Assembly: GCF_029223285.1 (NCBI RefSeq)
Contig: NZ_JARHUJ010000002.1
Coordinates: 868,001 to 932,000 of the forward strand
Source: Paraflavitalea sp. CAU 1676
Lineage (GTDB): Bacteria; Bacteroidota; Bacteroidia; Chitinophagales; Chitinophagaceae
Reading direction: 5' to 3'
Length of the DNA stretch: 64,000 bases
This document shows positions 21,301 through 27,317 of this stretch, piece by piece. Below the pieces are notes generated by a model. The model was not told the origin of the DNA. It saw only the letters and a list, made by a program, of their open reading frames with translations, and did not search any database. The position numbers and the translations under genes are program-made. How positions within the stretch are numbered: position 1 is the first letter of the stretch; the number at the start of each line of letters is the position of its first letter.

Positions 21301-21347
21301 ATGAGGATTTGCAATTTCAAATTATCGAGCATGCACTTCATAACTAA
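15324..21347 (+). CDS. SpvB/FG-GAP/RHS polymorphic toxin (Tc-toxin B+C-like)
   Basis: This 2007-residue protein has a signal peptide (cut near ANAQ, residue 27). Residues about 40-330 are an SpvB domain (NANGAAQYTIPLQIPPGTAG, GLLGMGFSLTG). Residues about 370-690 contain seven FG-GAP/VCBS-type calcium loops of the form ADFNGDGxADxL. Residues about 900-1700 are YD repeats, and 1705-1765 the RHS core (GGKELDESGLNYFEARYYD, GRFISADD, NNPVQNMDPTGH). Residues about 1766-2007 are a variable tip I cannot name; it contains GRHEIGHDF and ends with GGPVYTAG, then NHSGHYRPTLE, a motif seen in various secreted effectors. The order SpvB, FG-GAP, RHS cage, tip is that of fused TcB and TcC. No TcA is visible here. 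Confidence 0.9.
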   Translation: MSINTSNCCRMLLFLGACGLVTIANAQPKKTVPHTSTIYRGRVNGDFSYNANGAAQYTIPLQIPPGTAGAQPDLTITYSSQNSNGLLGMGFSLTGLSAVSRTRASIAEDGFAGGINYDSCDRFSLDGNRMMNTDPGAATYASPGSVFMTELQTWTKLQAFDSLGSGPAYFKAWLKNGATASYGATADASVEAQGPRFVNGPLTGSIKNWLIDQLTDRNGNTIRYTYSYSPTNLTGNLLTGSSNNSTAYPNAIYYSGNLYTSSSEQRKIQFYYEPRQDTLLYGSGGAETSVYLRLKAIRTFVVIANDTVPVSTYLLGYDNTNSDKVSRVTSIYRVGQRGDSTVPLSFKWSDGPDGLVQAPGQWTGPGAATGGYVADLNRDGKTDLIPAQQNMINAIYLSTSRGFSQVSLSQPLLVNKTSYLADYNADGYPDLLVATGGAGNIYYGNGAGFAPGVAVNGLQIDPACTNCTWTADFNGDGRADVLTVSGNLTTLHLADTVNFLPPINISGLSLTPSQIWVADFNADGQADVLSTGVNAGNLYLSDFSHSGSFRPVIATVSMNVSPQPANNLVADFNADGLADILTHVNNLYSLYLSNGYGFDSARSITNVNLNISQNWLSDFNGDGCMDFYALMGDSAAIYYYYGTGFTRRNASSPALIATGTWSGDFNGDGIADLFAANTNTMYFGAGTQSAEPALVNQVPGLLTRIDNGIHGSIKFEFRPMSDSLIYRPTGIQQASGLEGLSTQNNFNAVPLSPVQVSQYPYVQTQNSLYLLAAYRLSDGYHDSYHYKFNYQGSLQDLDGYGWLGFSSVTEVDSAANNIFQNNYLQPYPFTGKKASKVKTDLSGQLLRVVRNQYSSSNNPVYSGSPVYQVTQSQARQDFYENGAFAFTLGTNYGYDRFGNVVREALLNDTSEPLNTIYTNSMYVNDTLGWHIGFTKSSVKSPDSLGATPLQQSAFQYDTVRYNLLAENQWLNTNNSWLSHQYQYDAYGNRSWQVNESGDTTWMYTDSIYHSFTDKVVSPPDASGKRLVMYARFDPAFGVMTQSVDANGNLFTIGLDQFGQDSLRTGPAPSGTQKVITRVIYQLRDTAGFIVRSLSRRHWEGNSWDSTYKIYDGLSREIGYGWRGSQQQAVFEKKEYNSNNLVTRHSLPYFAGAKPKWVTNTYDPNQRILTTRIPFTDSADVTTQYAYSGKQISMTEAAGTKEAAQSSRVFDYFNGNQAIVQVKDANGLLTVLNYDLLGRLSMVTDPGKLVTGYGYNSIGDMVSLSNPASGNTAVLYNYAGRQRTVVMNAGDSIWLEYDALNRKTAWYSRSGAYYYQYDLAGSQNGNANLCRVYMPDSSCYYSFGYNAFGQLTNTRMHIAGKVFDQKMRYLPDLSPDHLIYPDSSQLTYHYYPYGFLEKVKWKQKLPHAQSEKEIFRLNKFDAAGNITNMVYGNGVRKIAGFYPFGILKAYQVLSPFGMPVTSMKYRWNFLHQLSGIEDQLDHSKSEHYHFQPNGQLDSARGPYGLETYSYDSSGSLVQKGADQFIYNNYQVQSGMRGGKTFFNLTYDGNGNRYQLTRTDSSSPATTRYVFDNWNRLKALVSNADTIFRFTYDMQGRRLSKTDVRSGTTTYYISPQFEWNAGSQRSSQTAYISTGGGRVAEISSSYPALPAAKGKQYRISDGLFYYHQDFLNNTKQVTDATGKTRYKVSYKPYGTQYGESGKNLVRYHFGGKELDESGLNYFEARYYDTLTGRFISADDRTGGSLGMPGIYNRYAYVSNNPVQNMDPTGHFLSTVAINVLMGIVDLADPEGALALTAIEQDLTWHELENMGRHEIGHDFYNELRATSLHAPQEMRGTYREAYMAQRAILHDIANLPVAPMDHGYLNVARYGRDAFGTRVFFNTAPNNLEAEILTRNIGLHNPGNIWLHNIEEVGQAINTGNQFKFTLSTEDFRIKISNDFMTHAALEGNGGPVYTAGMVQRVGNVLRVLNHSGHYRPTLESLRMADAWWNVMRQNEDLQFQIIEHALHN

Positions 21348-21906
21348 ATCACTTCCCGTACAACGGCTTCCGGTCATAGGGCGTGGCGCCCATGGAGTAG
21401 CCTTGGATGCAGGAGCGGCCGTGCTTAAACTCACCAACAGTGAGAAAGAATATGCAGCAGCGTGTCGGCTCATGGAAGAAACTCCGTCATGGTCATGTCG
21501 CATCTTCGATACCTGGCGCTATCAAACTGACATGTATGGAGTCTTAAAGGAAAAGGTAACTCCGGTTAAATTTGGAACCAGCTATCCATCAGACGAAGGT
21601 TGTTTTCATGGTATGCCCTGGCATGCCGGTGAATTTGAAAACCTGGCGAGTTGCCCGGCGGAGTACAATGGAGAGCCCAGACGGCATCTGGGGAACCGTG
21701 TTTTCTCTATTCAGCGGCTGGAAGCCGAAAAAATAGATTTTCTGGCATCTCTTTACCCAAGTGAAAATGAGCAGGCCTGTTTTCGCTGGTTTGTGAACGC
21801 ATTCTGGCAGGTAAAAGAGGCCGGCTATGCCACGGGCGATCTCTGGTCCAACATCGCCCGGACGGATGCTGGAACATTTGTGTTCTATGATATCATGCTG
21901 TTGTGA
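21331..21906 (+). CDS. Kinase-fold protein, candidate immunity or accessory to the RHS toxin
   Basis: This 191-residue protein starts at ATG 21331 inside the last 17 bp of the RHS gene; an in-frame ATG at 21301 would add ten residues. It reads like a minimal protein kinase fold: a glycine-rich loop GRGAHG (residues 17-22), VLKLT with Lys33, a helix with Glu40, a hinge near YGVLKEKV, and near the C-terminus GDLWSNIARTDAGTFVFYDI, placing D...N of the catalytic loop and a later D of the metal-binding motif. The usual HxD histidine is replaced by glycine, and there is no room for a full C-lobe. The overlap with the toxin tip gene makes it a good immunity candidate, though a modifying enzyme is also possible. 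Confidence 0.65.
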   Translation: MHFITKSLPVQRLPVIGRGAHGVALDAGAAVLKLTNSEKEYAAACRLMEETPSWSCRIFDTWRYQTDMYGVLKEKVTPVKFGTSYPSDEGCFHGMPWHAGEFENLASCPAEYNGEPRRHLGNRVFSIQRLEAEKIDFLASLYPSENEQACFRWFVNAFWQVKEAGYATGDLWSNIARTDAGTFVFYDIMLL

Positions 21907-22027
21907 TCATTACCGTATCCTCAACTCTTCAAACTTTCTCCCCAATCCATCCCAACTTATCATCAATTAGTGCATCTTGCGCCCAAATGGGGGTAATAGG
22001 AATTATCTTGCCCCCCGCGCGCGAGAC

Positions 22028-23086
22028 ATGGCATGGAAACTTCCTCAATATAGTGGCAAAGATTACTTCGTACTGGCTTTGTGCGTGGCACCCTTTGCCG
22101 TGATCATCAACGCCCTCATGCTGGGCACCCGCTATTTTACCGACTACAGGATCCTGCTGACGGCCACTCCGCTCGCCGCCGCCGATTTTTCGATCGGCTT
22201 CGTACTGTGCTGCATCATCGGCGTGTGGCTGCGCCGCCAGTACAAGCAGGAAGAAGGCATCAGCCACCGGATGCTCGTCATGATCGCCCTTTTCATGGTC
22301 ATGACCGTCATCTTCCTCTTCATGCTGTTCAAGGTCTATGAGCAGATTGCCCTTTATCAATACCATTTCGACCTCACCGACTTTGTTTGGGCCTGCATCG
22401 GTACCGGCATCTTCGTCATCTTCATCACCTTCGTGCTGGAAGGTATTGCCCGCTACGAGATCTGGAAACTCAAGATGGAGGAGAACGAACAACTCAGCAG
22501 GGCCAGCACGCAAAACAGGCTCCAAAGCCTCAAAAGCCAGGTGAACCCCCACTTCCTGTTCAACAGCCTCAACTCCCTCTCGAGCCTCATCGATGAAGAC
22601 GAAGACAAAGCCGAGAAGTTTCTCGATGAAATGAGCAAAGTATATCGCTACATGCTGCGCAATGAAGAAGGGGAGATGGTGACCCTCAGCGCGGAACTTC
22701 GCTTTATCAACTCTTATTACTACCTGCTGAAAACAAGGTATGGCGATGGCCTGCAGATCGTCGTTGATGCAGGTAACGAACAACTTCACCAATGGCTGCC
22801 GCCGTTGACGCTGCAAACCATTGTCGAAAATGCCTTCACCCAAAACGTGATGACCCGCCAGCATCCGCTGCGCATCGACATCACGACGACCAATAATACC
22901 GTGATCGTGCGCAACAACGTGCAGCCCAAACTCAGGACCAATGAACACGATACCGAAACCGGCATCGACAACCTCGTAACCAGGTATCAATTGCTGCACC
23001 AGGCCCAGATCGACATTACCGACAACGACCAGGAGCGGATCATCCGCCTGCCCCTGTTCGATCATCAACAGGAGGTGCCCCTATGA
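22028..23086 (+). CDS. LytS-type membrane histidine kinase with altered N-box
   Basis: This 352-residue sensor kinase starts at ATG 22028 (MAWKLPQ); an in-frame TTG at 21977 would add 17 polar residues. The N-terminal half has four membrane helices (about 12-33, 40-66, 80-102, 118-140). Residues about 160-240 form the His_kinase (PF06580) dimerisation domain: LKSQVNPHFLFNSLNSLSSL with phospho-acceptor His175. The ATPase domain follows, but the N-box reads IVENAFTQN where ENAxKH is usual, so Mg-ATP binding may be weakened. It overlaps the next, similar kinase by 4 bp (ATGA). Such kinases normally act on a LytTR response regulator, but none is adjacent. Confidence 0.9.
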   Translation: MAWKLPQYSGKDYFVLALCVAPFAVIINALMLGTRYFTDYRILLTATPLAAADFSIGFVLCCIIGVWLRRQYKQEEGISHRMLVMIALFMVMTVIFLFMLFKVYEQIALYQYHFDLTDFVWACIGTGIFVIFITFVLEGIARYEIWKLKMEENEQLSRASTQNRLQSLKSQVNPHFLFNSLNSLSSLIDEDEDKAEKFLDEMSKVYRYMLRNEEGEMVTLSAELRFINSYYYLLKTRYGDGLQIVVDAGNEQLHQWLPPLTLQTIVENAFTQNVMTRQHPLRIDITTTNNTVIVRNNVQPKLRTNEHDTETGIDNLVTRYQLLHQAQIDITDNDQERIIRLPLFDHQQEVPL

Positions 23087-24147
23087 GCCTGAAACCCTTA
23101 CCTCGGCTGAAGCTATACACCTTCCTGCTCTCTATGCCGGTGATAGACCTGGCGATCAACCAGATACTGTACGGCGCCCGGCTCTGGAGCGAGTGGCGCA
23201 TATGGGCGCTTTCGTTTCCGCTGGTCTTTGTTTTGGGTGGCCTCTCCTGGTATTCCCGCATCACGGCTTCAGGTAGGATCGACAAACGATTTCCGGAACT
23301 TGACCAAACCTGGAAACGCCTGCGCTATAAAATGTTGCTGAGCGTACTGTCGATGATGACCTCCGTAACGGTGGTGCTTACGCTCTACAGCCTCTTGCAC
23401 ATTCATGGTTATCATTTCCGTCCGGCCGATGTATGGAAGGGAGCGATCCTGGCCCTTTCCGTAAATATTCTGTTTGAGACCCTCTATGATGCCGACCATG
23501 CGATTGCCCGCTACAAAGCGGCGGAAGAAGAAAAAGAAATGCTGCGGCAAGCCAATTTCCGGGAAGAGCTGGACGCCCTGAAGAACCAGGTGAACCCCCA
23601 CTTTCTGTTCAATTGCTTCAATACGCTTTCGTCACTGATCCACGAAGACAAGCCACGGGCCGACCGCTTCCTGAATGAACTCAGTAAAGTATATAGGTAT
23701 TTGCTGAAGAATAACGAGGTAGGGCTCAGTACCGTAGCCAGTGAACTGCGTTTTGTGGACTCGTACTTCCAACTGCTGCAAACCCGTTATGGAGAAGGTA
23801 TACAACTACAGGTGGAGCCCGATGCCCGCTATACCAACTGGCTGCTGCCTTCGCTGAGTCTGCAATTGCTGATCGAAAATGCCGTCAAGCACAACATCGT
23901 TTCCAAAACACAACCCTTGCTCATCCGACTATATTTCCGCGACAGCCGCCTCATAGTAACCAACAACCTCCAGCGCCGTATGGCCAAGATGCCGAGCAGC
24001 AAGATCGGCCTGCGAAACATTCAACTCAAGTACGCGTTGCTCCAATACCCCAGCTTTACACTCACGGAAACCGAAGGTGCCTTCACCGTGAGTCTGCCCC
24101 TGTTGCCCGAACAACTGGGCCTGGCCCTGGGCAGTCAGAAAAAATAA
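23083..24147 (+). CDS. LytS-type membrane histidine kinase
   Basis: This 354-residue paralogue of the upstream kinase overlaps it by 4 bp and is surely translationally coupled. It has four membrane helices in the first 145 residues, then a coiled-coil helix (AAEEEKEMLRQANFREELDAL), the phospho-acceptor segment LKNQVNPHFLFNCFNTLSSL with His173, and the ATPase N-box LIENAVKHNIV, which is canonical. The C-terminal G-box region reads KIGLRNIQLKYALL. Because this copy has an intact N-box and its partner does not, the two may form a heterodimer. The partner regulator is elsewhere in the genome; the LytTR-like repeat arrays near 34.8 and 36.5 kb are candidate downstream targets. Confidence 0.92.
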   Translation: MSLKPLPRLKLYTFLLSMPVIDLAINQILYGARLWSEWRIWALSFPLVFVLGGLSWYSRITASGRIDKRFPELDQTWKRLRYKMLLSVLSMMTSVTVVLTLYSLLHIHGYHFRPADVWKGAILALSVNILFETLYDADHAIARYKAAEEEKEMLRQANFREELDALKNQVNPHFLFNCFNTLSSLIHEDKPRADRFLNELSKVYRYLLKNNEVGLSTVASELRFVDSYFQLLQTRYGEGIQLQVEPDARYTNWLLPSLSLQLLIENAVKHNIVSKTQPLLIRLYFRDSRLIVTNNLQRRMAKMPSSKIGLRNIQLKYALLQYPSFTLTETEGAFTVSLPLLPEQLGLALGSQKK

Positions 24148-24155
24148 TTGTCCTC

Positions 24156-24187
24156 TTTCGGAGCATTGGAGAACTTGTGTATATTTA
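24156..24187 (+). promoter_or_regulatory. Promoter of the small-gene (immunity-like) cluster
   Basis: TTTC (24156-24159), a 20-bp gap and TATATTTA (24180-24187) approximate the Bacteroidota TTTG / TAnnTTTG promoter. The 16 bases at 24172-24187 are identical to 1712-1727. AGGAG at 24187-24191 then gives a Shine-Dalgarno 9 bases before the ATG at 24201, which is uncommon in this window. Confidence 0.4.
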
Positions 24188-24200
24188 GGAGTTGGTGGCT

Positions 24201-24935
24201 ATGCAGATGGAACATTCGAAGAAACATAATAAGACAATACAGACAGTTTTCTGGACAGCAGTCATATCCTCCTGGGTGATGTTCCTGTTTTTCTTTTCCA
24301 TTCCGTTCGGCCTTTTGATCTGGATTGGTGCATTGATTTGTTTGTTCATCAAAAAAAGCAAGCTCAAATGGTATTTACTGCTGATATCTTCATGGACACT
24401 TATACCCGTTTGGAGTTTTGTATCTGGGACTAGAGACTACTTTCAAGGTAATGCAGCTATTGAAACTTTCGGACTGCCAGGTAGAGAATTTTATAACCTT
24501 GACCCAGACTTAAGAGTATGGAATTCTACTTCCGGTTGTATTGTTATGGGGTTTGAACCGTTTACACAAATACCGAATAATTTAGCCGTAAGGTTTTGGA
24601 CATCATTGCTAGGGATACAGAAAGGAGCTTACACAGGGGCTTACCCGACAAAGGAGCAGGCAAAAGAAATGGTAAGCAATGGCGAACAGGCAAGTGTGTC
24701 GAAACAGGTTGATGTTTACGTTCTTTCCTATAAGAACCAATATTTAACTTTGCGATCGCATCATTATAGTGACATAGTCGTGCTTCAAAAAACTTCGACT
24801 GTAAGAGCTACTGTTGTCAATAACGAATGCTTGCTAATAGAAACAACACCTGATAGCACTCAACGAGTAATCATGCTTGCCGAAAAAAGCAACGGAAGGA
24901 TATTTGCAAGGTATTATGAGAATCAAACACGCTAA
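24201..24935 (+). CDS. Membrane-anchored hypothetical protein
   Basis: This 244-residue protein has two membrane helices near the N-terminus (about 14-43, VFWTAVISSWVMFLFFFSIP onward, and 50-72), then a soluble domain of about 170 residues with no motif I recognise. The ATG at 24201 is favoured by AGGAG 9 bases upstream over the TTG at 24192. Its stop overlaps the next start by one base (TAATG), so it is translationally coupled to the Tdi1-C-like gene. In that setting it could be an immunity-type membrane protein, but the sequence itself does not show a function. Confidence 0.6.
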   Translation: MQMEHSKKHNKTIQTVFWTAVISSWVMFLFFFSIPFGLLIWIGALICLFIKKSKLKWYLLLISSWTLIPVWSFVSGTRDYFQGNAAIETFGLPGREFYNLDPDLRVWNSTSGCIVMGFEPFTQIPNNLAVRFWTSLLGIQKGAYTGAYPTKEQAKEMVSNGEQASVSKQVDVYVLSYKNQYLTLRSHHYSDIVVLQKTSTVRATVVNNECLLIETTPDSTQRVIMLAEKSNGRIFARYYENQTR

Positions 24936-25429
24936 TGTGTAAACACCGCCACACCATGCAATTTACGGTTGACCAATTAACAAAGAACATAACCAACGTC
25001 GACATCAGTGAAATACTCACTTGCTGGCGTTGGAAGGTGGCAGACATGAAAGCTGTAGTTTCCATTTCGTGCCTGGGCGACATTTTCTTTTTGGGGAATG
25101 ATGACAATCTATACTGGCTTCAAACGGACACGGGCGACCTCACGAAAATTGCCAACTCGATCGAACAGTACCAACAGTTCCTGGGCGACGAAGAGAAGAT
25201 TGACAATTGGTTTCTTCCCTTGTTTATTGGAGAACTGCAATCCGCCGGGAAGACCTTACAGGAAAACGAAGTTTACAGTTATATAAAACCTCCCGTTTTA
25301 GGCGGTGAATATTCAATCGACAATATTGAAGTGACCGACATGAGTGTCCATTTTGCTGTAACCGGACAAATATATGAGCAGATCAATGATCTGCCGGACG
25401 GAGCTCGCGTTAAAATCAAATTCGAATAG
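24935..25429 (+). CDS. T6SS Tdi1 immunity C-terminal (DUF1851)-like protein
   Basis: This 164-residue cytoplasmic protein has residues about 40-160 carrying the pattern of the Tdi1 C-terminal/DUF1851 family: CLGDIFFLGNDDNLYWLQT, TGDLTKIANSIEQYQQFL, a WFLP segment and the hallmark KPPVLGGEYSIDNIEVTD followed by HF..TGQIYEQI. Members include the immunity protein of the DNase effector Tde1 and many orphan immunity genes. The start overlaps the stop of the upstream gene (TAATG); ATG 24956 is an alternative. No cognate toxin lies alongside, so it may protect against toxins of neighbouring strains or be a GAD-like domain with another task. Confidence 0.75.
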   Translation: MCKHRHTMQFTVDQLTKNITNVDISEILTCWRWKVADMKAVVSISCLGDIFFLGNDDNLYWLQTDTGDLTKIANSIEQYQQFLGDEEKIDNWFLPLFIGELQSAGKTLQENEVYSYIKPPVLGGEYSIDNIEVTDMSVHFAVTGQIYEQINDLPDGARVKIKFE

Positions 25430-25474
25430 TGAAATTGTGTCGCATAACTACTTAATTTCAATTAAACCATAAAA

Positions 25475-25876
25475 GTGATTCAAAAACAAATATTTACTTT
25501 TCTTCTTTTGCTATCGGCAACATTGTCATTTGCCCAGGATTCGGGAATACAAAAAAAGTTAATAGGAAGTTGGATTTATAATGGACTCGAATATCCGGAA
25601 TCTCTTGACCTAACTGATAAAGTCAAACTTGAAAAAGCTGACATGGATAATCGAAATTTGATTTTGACTTTCTCCAACGACGGCAAGTATGTAGTATGGA
25701 ATAAAACTAAAGGAAAAGACCGTCCTTTCGCAAAAGGTATATTGAAGTTGACCAACAAGGGACGACATCTGAAGATCGATGGATTGGAAGGCGATATCGT
25801 GACCATAGACCAGGAGTTTCTTACATTAAGTCACCCTGATCGACCAAATATGAAATTTAAAAGATATACGCCTTAG
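25475..25876 (+). CDS. Secreted lipocalin-like hypothetical protein
   Basis: This 133-residue protein starts at a GTG, which gives a clean signal peptide (MIQKQIFTFLLLLSATLSFA, cut before QDSG). The mature part begins with IQKKLIGSWIYNG and continues with alternating strands (NLILTFSNDGKYVVWNK, GILKLTNKGRHLKIDG, LTLSHPD), the pattern of small lipocalin-like / DUF4488-type periplasmic beta-barrels in Bacteroidota. The ligand is unknown. It lies 45 bp after the Tdi1-C-like gene and 21 bp before the DUF4262 gene, in the same direction. Confidence 0.65.
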   Translation: MIQKQIFTFLLLLSATLSFAQDSGIQKKLIGSWIYNGLEYPESLDLTDKVKLEKADMDNRNLILTFSNDGKYVVWNKTKGKDRPFAKGILKLTNKGRHLKIDGLEGDIVTIDQEFLTLSHPDRPNMKFKRYTP

Positions 25877-25897
25877 AGCCTATTTAATCATTAACAT

Positions 25898-26665
25898 ATG
25901 TCGACCAACCACGAACACAACTGCAATGACAATAAAGATTTCGGCTCCGACATTGAAAAATTCGGCTGGGTAGTTATAATGATTGAGGCAACAGACTATC
26001 TGCCTTCCTTCGCTTACACGATCGGACTTTGGAAGAACTACCGTCACCCGGAAATTATTTCGTTCGGACTAACGATCCGGACCTTACACCTAATTCTCAA
26101 TGATGCAGGAGCCATAGCAAAAGCAGGACAGGCAATAGAGACCGGCAAATCCTATAGCGACTTTTTTAAATGCGGCGAAACTCAATTCTTACAAGTTGAC
26201 AACAGAAATATTGCCGACTATTTTGGTCAGGCAATAAACCTTTACAATACTGAAGACTTCCCGGCCTTACAACTTGTTTGGACCGACAGAAACGGCAAAT
26301 ATCCCTGGGAAAAAGACTATGAAGAGGAATTTGAGTTCAGACAACCACTGCTTGATAGAAATGCTGACTTCAAGTTCCGTGAGGCAAAAAACCTGGGCAT
26401 TTTTACGACCCGTCAGTGGTTGGATCTTAAGCGCCCAATTCTTCGGGTGGTGCACGATCACGACGGCGACTGGCAATTCCTGACAGACGACCAAATGCCC
26501 GAGGATGCAAGACTAGTTGCATTGGAGCAAATGACCATTCGCGACAAAACGCTCAATGAGGTTTTCAATCTTGACTATGGAGAATCAGCAGAGAGAGAGT
26601 ACATCGGCGGAGAATGGACTCGTTCAAAAACTGAGGAGGATGAAGAAGAGGAAGTCGAAGAATAA
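25898..26665 (+). CDS. DUF4262 domain protein
   Basis: This 255-residue cytoplasmic protein begins with a polar segment rich in N/D/H. The DUF4262 signature follows: DIEKFGWVVIMI, PSFAYTIGLWKNYRHPEIISFGL, then HLILNDAGAIAKAG. The middle contains LQLVWTDRNGKYPWEKDYE. The last 20 residues are almost all acidic (EEDEEEEVEE). DUF4262 has no established enzymatic role and occurs in small clusters of unknown or immunity-type genes. Position among the Tdi1-C-like and zinc-binding-like genes suggests the same sort of store here; that is inference. ATG start 21 bp after the previous stop. Confidence 0.8.
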   Translation: MSTNHEHNCNDNKDFGSDIEKFGWVVIMIEATDYLPSFAYTIGLWKNYRHPEIISFGLTIRTLHLILNDAGAIAKAGQAIETGKSYSDFFKCGETQFLQVDNRNIADYFGQAINLYNTEDFPALQLVWTDRNGKYPWEKDYEEEFEFRQPLLDRNADFKFREAKNLGIFTTRQWLDLKRPILRVVHDHDGDWQFLTDDQMPEDARLVALEQMTIRDKTLNEVFNLDYGESAEREYIGGEWTRSKTEEDEEEEVEE

Positions 26666-26747
26666 GTGGGCAACCCGAACAACTGGACTGGGCTGCTTCC
26701 CAAATCCCTCTTGATTTTTTAAAGACCACATCTTAATTTAGACATCA

Positions 26748-27152
26748 ATGTCAAAACTTGGTTGTGTTTGCGGACACACAATTGCTGATACATCAGACAA
26801 TATCTCTTACAAAGCTGTATTTTATAGAGATCAGGACCTCAATACGCTATCGGACGAATACGCCTCCGACATAGATTCGTTCATCGAAGCAATAAAAAAT
26901 AACAGAAGGGAGGACTGGATTAGAGCATATTTTTCTGATCGTTATCCAGTGGACCTACTTAATTCATCTATTATTGTTGATATTATTTCAAAATGCGCCA
27001 GGCCTTTCGAGAGCGACATTTATCAATGCGAGCATTGCGGGCGTATAAAAATTCAGGTGCAGGACAAAAACCGGTTTACATCGTTTTTGCCAGAAGACGA
27101 TCATCATCGGGACATTTTCAAAAGTTTTAGAAAAGCTGGTGACGCAACTTAG
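26748..27152 (+). CDS. Putative zinc-binding small protein
   Basis: This 134-residue protein has a paired-cysteine start (GCVCGHTIADTS) and a second pair near residue 99 (YQCEHCGRIKI), consistent with one structural zinc site joining both ends. The middle contains a helical DEYASDIDSFIEAIKNN segment. It resembles a small family of unknown function in Bacteroidota that I know only as hypothetical. It follows the DUF4262 gene by 82 bp on the same strand and converges on the minus-strand peptidase gene. No function is assigned. Confidence 0.6.
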   Translation: MSKLGCVCGHTIADTSDNISYKAVFYRDQDLNTLSDEYASDIDSFIEAIKNNRREDWIRAYFSDRYPVDLLNSSIIVDIISKCARPFESDIYQCEHCGRIKIQVQDKNRFTSFLPEDDHHRDIFKSFRKAGDAT

Positions 27153-27317
27153 TTCGCCTTTTACGAACTGGGCAATAATTTGTTGGGAGTCTACCAGAGC
27201 GACAATGAACAATTATAGCCTCGCCCCCGGCAGCCATAAAAGTGATCACCTACCATACAACCCTGCATGGCTATATCAACGGGAGGTGATCCTGAATAAC
27301 AAATTGGTCGCCGTCAG

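Noticed and set aside
21929-23068. 379-residue minus-strand ORF opposite the first LytS kinase
   Set aside because: It is a mirror frame of a clear histidine kinase. The His- and Asp-rich composition is the complement of the kinase codons.
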